A stretch of 64,000 nucleotides of DNA from Acinetobacter vivianii (GCF_014635885.1 NZ_BMDR01000002.1:124001-188000); one strand, 5' to 3'; positions 22,627 to 32,654 are shown, counted from the first letter of the stretch. Program-made: numbers and translations. Notes: generated by a model from the sequence alone, not told the origin.

Positions 22627-24483
22627 TTAATAACGGAATGTGACACCCGCAGAAGCTTGACGACCACCGTTGATATAGTACACACCATTACCGTTATAAG
22701 CGGTTTTATAATTTACGTCGCCAATATTTTCGATATTAGTGAATAGCTTAATCGTAGGTGTTGCCTGCCAATACGCATTAACATTGGTAGAAACATAGCC
22801 TGGTGTTGTAGTTGGAGTAGTAGATGGGTAGTCTGCAAAGTCTTTTGAATTTGATTTTGCGACAACAGAAGCTGAAACCCCATAAACACCGTCATCCCAT
22901 CCCGTTGTCAACGTTAAACTTTGACGAGGGCGGCGAGTCAAATCCTTTTTAGTCTCATCATCTTTGGCTTGAACATAAGCATAAGTTGTACTTAAAAAGA
23001 GTTCATCTTGTTGCCATTTAAAAGAGGCCTCACCACCAGTAAAGGTTGCTTTGTTGACATTAATCAGTTTGCCTGCTTGAAAACTAATAAGGTTATCCAC
23101 TTTATTACGATAAATAGATAAGCCTAGATCAATATTGTGATTTAATTTCTGATCTACACCGATCTCATAAGAGAAACTCTCTTCTGGTTTTAAATCAGGG
23201 TTTGCGCCCCAAGACATAGCATATAAATCATTTGTAGTTGGTGCACGGAACGCCGAACCTACATTGGCATAAATGCTGGTAAGAGGTAATATTTGATAGC
23301 GAATAGCCCCTTGACCGACTGTATGTGTACCAAATTTATCATTGTCTTCAACACGAACACCAACTTGGGTGTCTAAGCCATTGTGCTGATATTGGTGTTG
23401 AGCAAAATAACCAATGGTATCTACAGATTCTTTATATTTGACATCTTGTCCGCCGTATAGATTTTTTGAGTAGACATCACCTTTAATATCTTTAAAGGTT
23501 GAACCAACTAAAATATTTTGGGCAGGCGTTATTTGCCATTTTGTATAGAGTTCAGTTTCTTGAGTTGTACTATGTACATAATCGGAAGAAGTATTCTGAT
23601 CAATATTATCTTTGTATTGTGAAAGGCGGGCATGTACTGCAACGTTATCTAAAACATTGAAACGGCCTTTTACGTTAATTGCTTCATTTTTAAAATCTTG
23701 AGAAACCAAGTTACCGTAATTATCGTAATCGCTATAACCTTGGTTCTCGCTATAATCAACAGAAGCCGCATATTGCGCTTTATCAATCCCAACTTTTGCA
23801 CTATAACCTTTCTGATCAAAGCTCGCCTTTTTATTATTTTTTGCGTCAGTAACAGGCGTACCATCGGTTTCTAGGCGTTGTCCACGAATTTGAGCATAGA
23901 ATCCGTCTTCGGCTAAATCTGCACCGATTACAGCTTTATAGGTTTTATTTTCACCCATTTCACCTGTTACAAAAGCAGAGGTTTTTTCAGGCGTTTTGGA
24001 AATGAGTTGAACGACACCACCAATTGCATCAGCACCATATAAAACAGAGGCTGGACCTTTGAGAACTTCGATCTGCTTAATATCTGTAGTATCAATAAAA
24101 GGAAGCGATGCTGCACCAGAGGTATTTGAGTTTAGACGAACACCATCTCTTAAAAGCAAAGTGTGATTCGAGTTGGTACCACGTAAAAAAATAGAAGCAG
24201 CTTGCCCATAGCCACCTGTTTGTACCATATTGATTGAAGCATCGGTCTGGAGTAGCTGCGGTAAGGCTGCAATCGGAGACTGCTCAAGAATTTTAGGTTC
24301 AATAATATTGATACGTGCAGGAACTTCACTGATTTTCTGTTCACTACGAGATGCGGTCACAACGATTGTATCGAGCGTTGCAGTTTTATCTGTTGATTGA
24401 TCTTGAGCAAAAGCTGGTGAAGTAAACCCCATCGCAATAGCGATAGCCCCAACTAAACGAGTTGGTTGAAAAGCAGTAGACAT
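22627..24483 (-). CDS. btuB: TonB-dependent vitamin B12 receptor, BtuB-like
   Basis: From ATG at 24483 (TGGAG six bases upstream) the product has 618 residues; an ATG five codons upstream is less likely. A signal peptide ends at AFA. A TonB-box-like stretch (LDTIVVTAS), a plug domain (about 45-160, with LLRDGVRLN and VLKGPASVLYGADAIGGVV) and a 22-strand barrel ending in an aromatic residue (VTFRY) follow. It moves cobalamin across the outer membrane using TonB energy. Cobalamin specificity is inferred from the riboswitch upstream and the adenosyltransferase downstream. Confidence 0.9.
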   Translation of the reverse strand: MSTAFQPTRLVGAIAIAMGFTSPAFAQDQSTDKTATLDTIVVTASRSEQKISEVPARINIIEPKILEQSPIAALPQLLQTDASINMVQTGGYGQAASIFLRGTNSNHTLLLRDGVRLNSNTSGAASLPFIDTTDIKQIEVLKGPASVLYGADAIGGVVQLISKTPEKTSAFVTGEMGENKTYKAVIGADLAEDGFYAQIRGQRLETDGTPVTDAKNNKKASFDQKGYSAKVGIDKAQYAASVDYSENQGYSDYDNYGNLVSQDFKNEAINVKGRFNVLDNVAVHARLSQYKDNIDQNTSSDYVHSTTQETELYTKWQITPAQNILVGSTFKDIKGDVYSKNLYGGQDVKYKESVDTIGYFAQHQYQHNGLDTQVGVRVEDNDKFGTHTVGQGAIRYQILPLTSIYANVGSAFRAPTTNDLYAMSWGANPDLKPEESFSYEIGVDQKLNHNIDLGLSIYRNKVDNLISFQAGKLINVNKATFTGGEASFKWQQDELFLSTTYAYVQAKDDETKKDLTRRPRQSLTLTTGWDDGVYGVSASVVAKSNSKDFADYPSTTPTTTPGYVSTNVNAYWQATPTIKLFTNIENIGDVNYKTAYNGNGVYYINGGRQASAGVTFRY

Positions 24484-24532
24484 GCGCACTCCAGACATTC
24501 ACCCGTCGTGAATGATAATGTGGAAATAAACA

Positions 24533-24690
24533 ACAAGCAGGTCTCCGGACTTCACTATAATCATCAAACAAATGATATTACTCATCATCTTCCCACATCA
24601 TACCGATGCAGTGATTTGGCGTTGAGCTGAGATGAGTGATTCGGTGTTACCGTTGCGAGGGCAGTGTTGGAATTCCACCAACTTCCCTAT
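24533..24690 (-). promoter_or_regulatory. cobalamin riboswitch
   Basis: On the minus strand the leader of the receptor gene contains conserved cobalamin-riboswitch blocks in order: GGTGGAATTCC, CACTGCCC followed by CGCAACGGT, and TCCGGAGACCTGC near the 3' end (the GCC-CGGAGACCTG element with one change). The 3' end lies about 50 bases before the ATG, which suits control of translation start or of a terminator. High cobalamin should turn receptor expression off. Confidence 0.9.
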
Positions 24691-24732
24691 AAGCAAAAGA
24701 ATTTGCTTTAGACTTGTTGCAAGATTACGCAA

Positions 24733-24761
24733 AGTATAAAGTGATAACGTTTTTTAAACAA
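24733..24761 (-). promoter_or_regulatory. sigma-70-type promoter of the riboswitch-btuB transcript
   Basis: On the minus strand TTGTTT (24756-24761) and TATACT (24733-24738) are separated by 17 bases, which places the start about 35 bases before the riboswitch core. Confidence 0.65.
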
Positions 24762-24780
24762 TTGCATTTCAGAATGAACT

Positions 24781-24811
24781 TTGCCCAAAGTGGGCCAAAT
24801 TGCATTACAAT
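24781..24811 (+). promoter_or_regulatory. possible trpF promoter with an overlapping dyad
   Basis: TTGCCC at 24781 and TACAAT at 24806 are 19 bases apart, a little long. A small dyad GCCCA / TGGGC at 24783-24795 overlaps the -35 element and could be an operator. Confidence 0.4.
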
Positions 24812-24851
24812 GCGAGAGTTTCAAAAATATTCAGTTTAAATTGGACAGCTC

Positions 24852-25511
24852 ATGCGCCAAAACCAGATGCGAACTCGCGCCAAGATTTGTGGAATTACCC
24901 GAGTACAAGATATTCAAGCAGTTGTACAGTCAGGTGCAGATGCAATCGGTTTTGTATTTTTTCCGCCAAGCCCACGTCATGTCAGCATTGAACACGCTCA
25001 AATATTGGCACAACAAGTTCCTCCTTATGTACAGTTGGTCGGCTTATTTGTAAACGCAAGCGCTGAAGAAATTCAAACGGTGCTTGATTCAGTTCCTTTG
25101 GATGTATTACAACTACATGGCGATGAAACGCCAGAACAATGCCAATTCATTGCAGCACAATGCAAACGTCGTTGGTATAAGGCTATTCAGGTTAAACCCG
25201 ATTTAGATGTTGTGGCTGAAATCCAGCGCTATCAAGCAGTGGGTGCCAGTGCAGTTTTATTAGATGCATGGCATCCTGAACTAAAAGGCGGGACAGGGCA
25301 TCGCTTTGATTGGGAGCAATTCCCCCAACTAGATATTCCTCTAATTTTAGCAGGCGGATTAACCCCTGAAAATGTGAGTGAAGCTATTGATACTACAGCA
25401 GCTTTTGCTGTGGATGTCAGCGGAGGCATCGAGTCCGCAAAAGGTATAAAAGACCAACAACTGATTGAAAAATTTATGCAAGGAGTCCAACGTGGATCAG
25501 CAAAGCCTTAG
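24852..25511 (+). CDS. trpF: phosphoribosylanthranilate isomerase
   Basis: A 219-residue TIM-barrel enzyme for the third step of tryptophan synthesis. The signature [12 protein letters not shown] near the N-terminus holds the catalytic Cys. [31 protein letters not shown] and the C-terminal [11 protein letters not shown] phosphate-binding loop follow. An in-frame ATG at 24867 is an alternative start. The gene overlaps trpB by 20 bases, so the two form a unit, as known in Acinetobacter. Confidence 0.94.
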   Translation: MRQNQMRTRAKICGITRVQDIQAVVQSGADAIGFVFFPPSPRHVSIEHAQILAQQVPPYVQLVGLFVNASAEEIQTVLDSVPLDVLQLHGDETPEQCQFIAAQCKRRWYKAIQVKPDLDVVAEIQRYQAVGASAVLLDAWHPELKGGTGHRFDWEQFPQLDIPLILAGGLTPENVSEAIDTTAAFAVDVSGGIESAKGIKDQQLIEKFMQGVQRGSAKP

Positions 25512-26736
25512 TCAAAAAAATCAAGTGATTGACTACACCCAGTTTCCAGATGCTCAAGGGCATTTCGGTATTCATGGTGGACGTTTTGTATCAGAAACGC
25601 TGATGGCTGCACTTGAAGACCTCGAAAGTCTTTATGGTCGTATGAAGAATGATGCACAATTCTTGGCAGAGTTTGATCGTGATCTTGCGTTCTATGTTGG
25701 TCGTCCTAGTCCGCTTTATTATGCTGAGCGATGGTCTCAGCACCTCGGTGGTGCGCAAATTTACCTGAAACGTGAAGACTTAAACCATACGGGTTCGCAT
25801 AAGGTCAATAACACCATTGGTCAGGCTTTATTGGCAAAGCTTTCAGGTAAGAAGCGTATCATTGCGGAAACAGGAGCAGGTCAGCACGGTGTGGCGACGG
25901 CGACCATTGCAGCACGTTTGGGTATGGAATGTGTGGTGTACATGGGCGCTGAAGATGTGAAGCGTCAGGCCATGAATGTATATCGTATGCGTTTGTTGGG
26001 CGCGACGGTTGTGCCAGTACAAAGCGGTTCAAAAACTTTGAAAGATGCCATGAACGAGGCGATGCGTGACTGGGTGACCAATGTCGATAGTACCTATTAT
26101 GTGATTGGTACCGTGGCAGGCCCACATCCATATCCACAACTCGTTCGTGATTTCCAGTCGATTATTGGTCGTGAAGCTCGCCAGCAAATCCAAGATCAAG
26201 CAGGACGTTTGCCTGATGCTTTAGTGGCGTGTGTGGGTGGAGGTTCAAATGCGATGGGCTTGTTCTATCCATTCCTGAATGATCAGGATGTGAAAATGTA
26301 CGGTGTTGAAGCGGCAGGTTTTGGCATTGAAACAGGCAAACACTCTGCGCCATTAAATGCAGGACATGTGGGTGTATTACATGGCAACCGTACTTATTTG
26401 ATGTCGGATGAGCAAGGTCAGATCATTGAAACACATAGTATTTCAGCTGGTTTGGACTATCCAGGTGTAGGTCCTGAGCACAGTTTCTTAAAAGATATGA
26501 ACCGTGTGGAATATGTGCCGATCAATGATGATGAAGCGCTGCAAGGTTTCCGTGATTTAACGCAGATCGAAGGGATTATTCCTGCGCTTGAAAGCTCACA
26601 TGCCATGGCTTATGTCACTAAACTGGCACCAACCATGTCGAAAGATCAAATCATTATTGCTACGGTTTCAGGTCGTGGTGATAAAGATTTAATGACGGTT
26701 GCACGCATTGATGGCGTTGAAATGGTCGAGATGTAA
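25492..26736 (+). CDS. trpB: tryptophan synthase beta chain
   Basis: The start is best placed at GTG 25492, with AAGGAG six bases upstream, giving 414 residues. [11 protein letters not shown] opens the chain. The PLP lysine lies in the segment ending [10 protein letters not shown], and GGGSNAMG binds the cofactor phosphate. It makes tryptophan from indole and serine in the alpha2beta2 complex. Its partner trpA lies 7.5 kb away, behind unrelated genes. Confidence 0.95.
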   Translation: MDQQSLSQKNQVIDYTQFPDAQGHFGIHGGRFVSETLMAALEDLESLYGRMKNDAQFLAEFDRDLAFYVGRPSPLYYAERWSQHLGGAQIYLKREDLNHTGSHKVNNTIGQALLAKLSGKKRIIAETGAGQHGVATATIAARLGMECVVYMGAEDVKRQAMNVYRMRLLGATVVPVQSGSKTLKDAMNEAMRDWVTNVDSTYYVIGTVAGPHPYPQLVRDFQSIIGREARQQIQDQAGRLPDALVACVGGGSNAMGLFYPFLNDQDVKMYGVEAAGFGIETGKHSAPLNAGHVGVLHGNRTYLMSDEQGQIIETHSISAGLDYPGVGPEHSFLKDMNRVEYVPINDDEALQGFRDLTQIEGIIPALESSHAMAYVTKLAPTMSKDQIIIATVSGRGDKDLMTVARIDGVEMVEM

Positions 26737-26745
26737 GCTGTTCCT

Positions 26746-27258
26746 ATGCCAAGTTTGTTTATGGTGATGTTGGGTGGTCGACATGCCAAAGCCAATATGG
26801 AAGTACATGATGTGGTGATGGCGATTGGTGAGACATTGCCAGAGCTTACACCACAATTGAAACAGGCTTGGTTTGGTGAACTCAAAGGTTTACATATTGA
26901 TGCTTGGGCACAGCTTACAGGTGTGCAGTCGCAAGGTGTGAATTATCGAATTCAGTTCTCAGAAGCTGCACCATCAGCGTCTGATCCAAAACTATATTTA
27001 ATAAATTTGGGTGGATATACGCCAGATGCATTTGGTGAGTTACATCGCTATCATCTTGTCGTTGCACCTGATGCTGTGACTGCAAAACAGTTAGGTAAAC
27101 AATTTATTGAGCAACACTGGTATAAGCCGCATACGGATCGTGTCGTGGATGTTGATGATTGTCTTCCGATAGATCATGTTGCAGGGCGTTATATCCATTT
27201 GGTTCAAGGCGAGTTTAGGCCCACAATTTGGGAAAATACCTATCTGACTTTGGATTAA
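26746..27258 (+). CDS. DUF1543 family protein
   Basis: A 170-residue cytoplasmic protein of the DUF1543 family, recognised by the start LFMVMLGGRHAKANMEVHDVV and the repeated second half (LYLINLGGYTPDAFGELHRYHLVVA). The two halves look like a duplicated ~80-residue unit. The function is unknown. It begins nine bases after trpB and ends at a strong terminator, so it is probably the last gene of the trpFB transcript. Confidence 0.85.
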   Translation: MPSLFMVMLGGRHAKANMEVHDVVMAIGETLPELTPQLKQAWFGELKGLHIDAWAQLTGVQSQGVNYRIQFSEAAPSASDPKLYLINLGGYTPDAFGELHRYHLVVAPDAVTAKQLGKQFIEQHWYKPHTDRVVDVDDCLPIDHVAGRYIHLVQGEFRPTIWENTYLTLD

Positions 27259-27273
27259 TCCAATATGAAATGA

Positions 27274-27306
27274 AAATAAGGAAGCAGTGGCTTCCCTATT
27301 TTTTTA
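27274..27306. terminator. terminator after the trpFB-DUF1543 unit
   Basis: Hairpin AATAAGGAAGC / GCTTCCCTATT with a short loop is followed by seven T. It lies between convergent genes and probably works in both directions. Confidence 0.85.
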
Positions 27307-27319
27307 TTATGGATACTGC

Positions 27320-29098
27320 TTATGGCAGTAATTTGATTCGATCTGTTTTTGGTGCCGTTAATGGAGAATATTGAGACACATATTTTTCCAGTGCATCAAT
27401 ATCTTGTCCACCACCGACAGGATTTTTACCTTCTTTTAATACCGTAAAGTTATCACCGCCATCGGCAAGGAAACTGTTCACCGTAACACGATAAACCTTC
27501 GTATCATTTAAAGCTTGTCCTGCAACTAAAATATTGCTGGCACGCGGTGACGTTGAGTTGTCTTTCTTATAGGAATAACTGAACTCTTTGGATGGCTGTA
27601 AGATACGTACCGTGGCTGCATTGGCACCAGACCATTGCTGTTCTAACACATCGCGGATTTGTTTGCCCGTTAGGCTCAGCGTCACAATCGAATTGCCAAA
27701 TGGCTGTACTGTAAAGACATCACCAAAAGTGATCTGATTACTGCTGTTCACCAATAAGTCAGCACGAACACCACCCGGATTCATCAGGGTAAAGTCTGAA
27801 CCTTGATTACTTGCAGTTAATGCCATGGCTTGTTGTGCATCGGCAATTAAATTACCGAGAGCGCTTTCACCACTTTCTGTTGCATTACGATTAATGACAC
27901 CGTTGGCTGTACCCACCACGCGCGCCGAAATGGTGGTGACAGCTTGGCGATATTTATCAAGGATCGCTTCAATGCTTGGCGTTTTATTAAACTTCTCATA
28001 TAGATCAGTTAAGTTCACTGTGGTTGAGCCAGAGGTGTAGGCTTCACTTTGAATCGGAACTTGTTTGGCATCCTTTTTAATGACATTACCCGTTTTGCCA
28101 TCCAGTTCTAATTGGATGTTGGTAATCGCCGTGCCATATTGTCCCGCAGAAGTCAGTAAGAACGGTTTTTGTGGATTCTTGGTTGAGTAATCACAAATAT
28201 AAGATTGGTGCGTATGACCAGAAACCACCACATCAACCGCAGGGTCTAAACGGTCAAGGATACCGAGTAACGGACCGCTGAGGCCATCACAGGTTTTTTT
28301 ATTAAATTTGGTACTTGGTGCAACACCTTCATGCACCACCACTACAATCGCTTCAATGCCTTGTTTCTTTAACTCTGGAATTAAGGCATTCACCGTATCC
28401 GCTTCATCATTAAAGTTGACATCTTTAATACCCGCAGCTGACACAATGCTCGGCGTCGCTTTCAAGGTCATGCCAATAAAGGCAACAGGAATGCCACCAT
28501 AGGTTTTGACTTTATAAGCAGGGAATAAGGTTTTGTTTGGATCCGCCTTCATCGAGACATTGGCAGCCAAGAAATTGAATTTAGCGCCAGGAAATTCTTT
28601 ATTAATTTGACACGGTTTGGCACTGGTGAATTGCTGACAGCCACCATTTTGCAAACGACGAAGTTCATCGGTTCCACGGTCGAATTCATGATTACCCACC
28701 GCATTGAAATCAATCTGGATATCGTTCATGGTTTCGATGGTCGGCTCATCTAAAAATAGCGATGAAGTGAGGGGGGAGGCACTAATCAAGTCACCTGCTG
28801 AAACCACAGCATTGTTGGGGTATTGGGAGCGTAACTTTTTTATCGCATCTGCAAAGTAACTGACCCCACCGACAGGAATACGTACTGTTTTACTACTATC
28901 GCTTGGATCATCTGCTTCGATAAAGCGTTTGGGTGGTTCCAGATTACCGTGAAAATCATTGAAGGCGAGGATATTGATACTTTGGTTTTTGCGTTCTGGC
29001 GTTGGTACTTCGTTATCATTATTGTCATCATTACACGCCGTTAAAGACAGCATCATGAGACAGAGTACATTTGCTTTTAATAATTGTTGAGTCATCAT
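27320..29098 (-). CDS. UshA-like 5'-nucleotidase / cyclic phosphodiesterase lipoprotein
   Basis: A 592-residue exported enzyme with a lipobox LTAC (Cys22). The N-terminal metallophosphatase domain holds the two-metal motifs FNDFHGN, SAGDLI, GNHEFDRG and VVSGHTHQSY. The C-terminal 5'-nucleotidase domain starts near residue 390 and contains ESALGNLIADAQ, NPGGVRADL and FGNSIVTLSLTG. Such enzymes dephosphorylate extracellular nucleotides for purine and phosphate recovery. It is monocistronic, with a promoter expected in the 214-bp gap at 29099-29312. Confidence 0.9.
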   Translation of the reverse strand: MMTQQLLKANVLCLMMLSLTACNDDNNDNEVPTPERKNQSINILAFNDFHGNLEPPKRFIEADDPSDSSKTVRIPVGGVSYFADAIKKLRSQYPNNAVVSAGDLISASPLTSSLFLDEPTIETMNDIQIDFNAVGNHEFDRGTDELRRLQNGGCQQFTSAKPCQINKEFPGAKFNFLAANVSMKADPNKTLFPAYKVKTYGGIPVAFIGMTLKATPSIVSAAGIKDVNFNDEADTVNALIPELKKQGIEAIVVVVHEGVAPSTKFNKKTCDGLSGPLLGILDRLDPAVDVVVSGHTHQSYICDYSTKNPQKPFLLTSAGQYGTAITNIQLELDGKTGNVIKKDAKQVPIQSEAYTSGSTTVNLTDLYEKFNKTPSIEAILDKYRQAVTTISARVVGTANGVINRNATESGESALGNLIADAQQAMALTASNQGSDFTLMNPGGVRADLLVNSSNQITFGDVFTVQPFGNSIVTLSLTGKQIRDVLEQQWSGANAATVRILQPSKEFSYSYKKDNSTSPRASNILVAGQALNDTKVYRVTVNSFLADGGDNFTVLKEGKNPVGGGQDIDALEKYVSQYSPLTAPKTDRIKLLP

Positions 29099-29312
29099 GT
29101 TTTTTGATCGAGTGGTATAAGATTGTTTTTAAAATAAAACTTCTGTATGAATGTTTGATGAAATTATGAGCTAGAATCATTCGGAAGAAACTTGGATTTA
29201 GTGGTAAAAATGCAAAGGATTCATCATTTTTACAGACAAAACGATGAGGAAATTTGTCCGCTTAAGCTTTATTATTGAGGCAGATGCAAACCCGTAATCA
29301 TGGAATGAAATA

Positions 29313-30308
29313 ATGGATTTGATACAAACCAATGGTCAGCCACGTTATGGACGTTTTGATCAGGTACCATCGAGAATCAATCTGGATGACTATATTTATA
29401 AAACGCCGTATGGACAGGTCTTAACAGGCTGGCGCAAGCAACTTAAATATAAAAAATTTAAATTCTGCGGATTGCAGCATGAGCACTACAGCATTGGGGT
29501 GGCGATTGTCGATCTATCTTGGGCAGGGCATGGTTTCTTTTATGTCTATGATCATCAAACTCAAAAAGTGATTGAATGGAATGCAATCCAGCCACTGGCA
29601 TTGAAAACCCATCTTGATGAACAGCCGTTATTTAGTCAAAGCCATTTTAAAAAATCAGCCTATCAATTCGATATGCAACATGCCAATGGCGTGCGTTATA
29701 TTCAGGTCACCAAACATGGTGAAATTCAGTTAAAAGCACGAATTTTTTGTGCAGGTACGGATGCGCTCAGTTTATGTAGCCCAACAGGAATTAATGGTTG
29801 GACTTATACGCAAAAGCAGACCACGCTGGCAGTTGAGGGCTTTTTTATTAGTCCAGCTCAGCAACAGATTGAATTTAATGCACAGAGTTTAGCTGCTTTA
29901 GATGATACCTGTGGTTTTCTGCGACCTGAAACGGCTTGGTTCTGGTTGTCTTGCCAGTTCCGTGATGCGCAAGATCGCCGTATTGGTATCAATCTGGCAT
30001 CAGGTGTGAATGAAAGTTTTGGTAATGAAAATGCTTTGTGGGTCAATGGACGTTTGTATCCGCTGACGGATGTTTTATTTGAGCAAAAAGATGAAAAAAC
30101 TTGGTCAATTCGTTCTTTAGGTGGATGTTTAAACTTGGTGGTGGAAACAGGCTGGTGCCGTTTTGAGAATATTAACTTGCGTTTGATCGGCAGTCAGTTC
30201 AATCAATGGCAGGCCAAAGTCAGTGGGACGATTGCGCATGACCAAGTCGAATTGGTGGCATTAGATAATGAATATGGTTTGTTAGAACAGCATTATGCGA
30301 AGTGGTGA
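29313..30308 (+). CDS. DUF2804 family protein
   Basis: A 331-residue protein of the DUF2804 family, identified by the GWRKQLKYKKFKFCGLQHEHYSIGVAIVDLSW type of region near residues 40-70 and GFFYVYD. Later stretches (GYLLEQHYAKW-like ending, Trp-rich strands) suggest a beta-sandwich like lipocalin/AttH-type proteins. No signal peptide is seen. The function is unknown. It stands alone, with a terminator behind it. Confidence 0.8.
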   Translation: MDLIQTNGQPRYGRFDQVPSRINLDDYIYKTPYGQVLTGWRKQLKYKKFKFCGLQHEHYSIGVAIVDLSWAGHGFFYVYDHQTQKVIEWNAIQPLALKTHLDEQPLFSQSHFKKSAYQFDMQHANGVRYIQVTKHGEIQLKARIFCAGTDALSLCSPTGINGWTYTQKQTTLAVEGFFISPAQQQIEFNAQSLAALDDTCGFLRPETAWFWLSCQFRDAQDRRIGINLASGVNESFGNENALWVNGRLYPLTDVLFEQKDEKTWSIRSLGGCLNLVVETGWCRFENINLRLIGSQFNQWQAKVSGTIAHDQVELVALDNEYGLLEQHYAKW

Positions 30309-30317
30309 TGATGGAAA

Positions 30318-30352
30318 TAAAAATCCCCTCAATTGGAAGGGGATTTCTTTAT
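30318..30352. terminator. bidirectional terminator
   Basis: Stem AAATCCCCT / AGGGGATTT with loop and A/T runs lies between the convergent DUF2804 and PF10118 genes. Confidence 0.85.
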
Positions 30353-30365
30353 GTCTAATAATGAA

Positions 30366-31241
30366 CTAAAGCCCTGCTTGCCAAAAAGCTTCACCCGCAG
30401 CAATTGGATCATTGGTCTTGGCTAAAGTATCAATCCAGACATCGTATTGGCGAATAACAGGATGTTGATTTGGATGGAAATCCTTTTTAAACCAGTCGCT
30501 ATATTGTGCTCTTTTCGCCGTCAAAATACCGTTACGACCAAAGAACCACGGTAAACCTTTACGTGCCATATCAAAACGTTGTCTTAAATTAAAACCATCG
30601 GTTTTGAGCATCACATCGGTACGATAGAGAGTAAAACCAAACATCATCACTGTGGTAAAGACCAAGGCAAAGCGACGGGTTGCTTCAGGCACTTCACCAA
30701 CTTCTCGCATCACATCAAATGCGACATCTCGATGTTCCATTTCTTCAATCGCATGCCAAGCAAAAAGTGCGCGAACAAAAGGATCAGCTTCGGCCAACGT
30801 CTCTTTTTTGCTATAGAAGGTATCCGCCATCAGCGCAGTTAAATGCTCGGCTGCTGCGGTCATGGCAATGTTGTATTGGGGAGAGCGATTCTTGAGCTCA
30901 AAGCGAAAGATTTTCTTTAAGCGAGTGGTGAACTGCTCCACAGGCATCCCCTGATCTTTCATGATCTGGTTCATTTTGTCATGTGCAATGCCATGTTGTG
31001 CTTCCTGACGAATAAAATCAGCGACACGTTCCTGCAAGTCTGGATCATCAATTTTGTCACGGAATAAACGGACACATTCAATAAAATAACGCTCACCATC
31101 GGGGAAGGTCAGGCTGAGGGCATCAAACATACGGGTACGGAATGGATCGCCACCGAACCAGAAGCGGGGTGCTTGTTCTAAATGGAAGTCCAGTTTGGTT
31201 CTGACCACAGGATCAACTTGATAGGAAACATGTGCATTCAT
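30366..31241 (-). CDS. PF10118 metal-dependent hydrolase family, ferritin-like diiron protein
   Basis: A 291-residue protein of the family called metal-dependent hydrolase (PF10118). The helices carry a ferritin-like ligand pattern: FIRQEAQHGIAHDKMN, TAAAEHLTALMAD and AWHAIEEMEHRDVAFDV provide paired Glu and His. A hydrophobic stretch near 195-210 could touch membranes. The substrate is unknown, and an oxidase acting on lipids or hydrocarbons is possible from the fold. It is divergent from an AraC regulator across 116 bp, which suggests local control. Confidence 0.8.
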   Translation of the reverse strand: MNAHVSYQVDPVVRTKLDFHLEQAPRFWFGGDPFRTRMFDALSLTFPDGERYFIECVRLFRDKIDDPDLQERVADFIRQEAQHGIAHDKMNQIMKDQGMPVEQFTTRLKKIFRFELKNRSPQYNIAMTAAAEHLTALMADTFYSKKETLAEADPFVRALFAWHAIEEMEHRDVAFDVMREVGEVPEATRRFALVFTTVMMFGFTLYRTDVMLKTDGFNLRQRFDMARKGLPWFFGRNGILTAKRAQYSDWFKKDFHPNQHPVIRQYDVWIDTLAKTNDPIAAGEAFWQAGL

Positions 31242-31357
31242 TTTGACGATTCCTTATTTTTCTTCATGTCGCCAGTATGGAAAAACTCCGATGAAATGTT
31301 TTGACAGTTACAGCCAATTTTTATACAAATAACGACAGCTCAGGATGAGATTGGCCC

Positions 31358-32380
31358 ATGTCAGTTAAAATAATAATCGGATACTTGCGTTTGTTTAGTC
31401 GCGTGCTGCAACAGGAACAAGTTGATTTATCTAAAGTTGTTGCACCTGAACTGTGGAAAGACTTTCAAGCCTGTTTAGATAATCCAGATGAAAAAGACTT
31501 TGATGTCGAGCGTTATGTCTTGTTATTACAGGCTGCTCAACCACATTTCACTCGTCCCATTACCTTAGTTTTGGCAGAGCATGCCAATTTGCAGGACTTG
31601 GGTTTGATGGGCTATCTGGCATCAACCAGTATTGATCTACAACAAGCCTTGCAGCTATTACAGCGTTATTATTCTCTGGTCTTTAAGCAAACCAATTTAG
31701 AACAGCTCGATGTCCAGCAGTTTCCAGACTATATTCAAATTGTGTGGAGTGCCTCTTATCGTGATTATCGGGAAATGTATGAATTGAATCTGGCCCTGAT
31801 CTTCAAGATTGCCCAATCCATTGTCCAAGATGACCTGATTCCGCCGCAGACCATCCAGTTTGGTTACGCGCCCCATACTGCGCTGTATCATTTTGAAAAA
31901 TTTTATGGCTGTCCGATTCAGATTCAGCAGGGGCAGTATGCGATCCGTTTTTCTAATCAGATTTTAAAAGCAAAAAGTATTGCCGCAGATCAACAGTTGA
32001 ATCAGGTGTTATCCACTCAAGCACAGCAATCATTGAATAGTGTCAGTTCTTTTGAAATTCAGCAGCAACAATTTAGACAAAAAATACATAGCCTGATTGA
32101 ACAGGGTTTATTGCAGCAGGAAGAGGTATTGCAGAGTTATGTTGCCAAGCGATTGCATTGTTCGGAACGTACTTTACAACGTCAGCTTAAAGCTTATGAA
32201 CTGAATTTTCAGGATGTGCTGGATCAGTATCGTTTGGAGCAAAGTAAGTTGTATTTGCAACAAGGTCGGTCATTGTCTGAGATTGCGGAGCGGTTGAACT
32301 ATGCGGATCAGAGTGCGTTTGGGAGGGCTTTTAAGCGTTGGACAGGTGTTACGCCTAGACAGTTTTTAAAATCTTTGTAG
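31358..32380 (+). CDS. AraC-family transcription regulator
   Basis: A 340-residue regulator. The N-terminal ~200 residues match the Arabinose_bd-like sensor region of OruR/ArgR-like AraC proteins (LGLMGYLASTSIDLQQALQLLQRYYSLV). The C-terminal double helix-turn-helix spans about 255-338 (VAKRLHCSERTLQRQLKAY and LSEIAERLNYADQSAFGRAFKRWTG). It probably responds to a small hydrophobic ligand. It is divergent from the PF10118 gene and likely controls it. Confidence 0.88.
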   Translation: MSVKIIIGYLRLFSRVLQQEQVDLSKVVAPELWKDFQACLDNPDEKDFDVERYVLLLQAAQPHFTRPITLVLAEHANLQDLGLMGYLASTSIDLQQALQLLQRYYSLVFKQTNLEQLDVQQFPDYIQIVWSASYRDYREMYELNLALIFKIAQSIVQDDLIPPQTIQFGYAPHTALYHFEKFYGCPIQIQQGQYAIRFSNQILKAKSIAADQQLNQVLSTQAQQSLNSVSSFEIQQQQFRQKIHSLIEQGLLQQEEVLQSYVAKRLHCSERTLQRQLKAYELNFQDVLDQYRLEQSKLYLQQGRSLSEIAERLNYADQSAFGRAFKRWTGVTPRQFLKSL

Positions 32381-32486
32381 ATTTAAAATGAATCTTTTCA
32401 CTAGGCATAATTCTTATTTAAATGGGGGAGGCTCAACGGAGTCATGTTGTATTCTCATCTAATTATTGGATAAACCTTCGGTTCGA

Positions 32487-32614
32487 CCTACTTTTGTTTT
32501 GGCAAAAGTAGGCAAAACCATTGTCATTCACATGAGGAGCGATTGAAGCTCCGCAAGGTTCACTTCCTCATTCTTGCGCTTCACCAAAGCTTTAGTCGCT
32601 TTGGCTTGCTCAGG
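32487..32614. repeat. composite intergenic repeat with a 10-bp hairpin
   Basis: A perfect hairpin, CCTACTTTTG / CAAAAGTAGG with loop TTTTGG, lies at 32487-32512 between convergent genes and may terminate both. It is followed at 32539-32614 by sequence that shares GCGATTGAAGCT, CTTGCG, AAAGCTTTAGTCGCTT and CTCAGG, in order, with the duplicated element at 41023-41260. I take it as a diverged member of the same dispersed family. Confidence 0.6.
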
Positions 32615-32654
32615 TTGTGAACGACATTTTCGAGTCTCATATTCGTACAGGGTT

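Noticed and set aside
24781..25053. Overlapping + strand frames at the start of trpF
   Set aside because: They are alternative frames of the trpF start; only the frame from 24852 carries the KICGITR motif.
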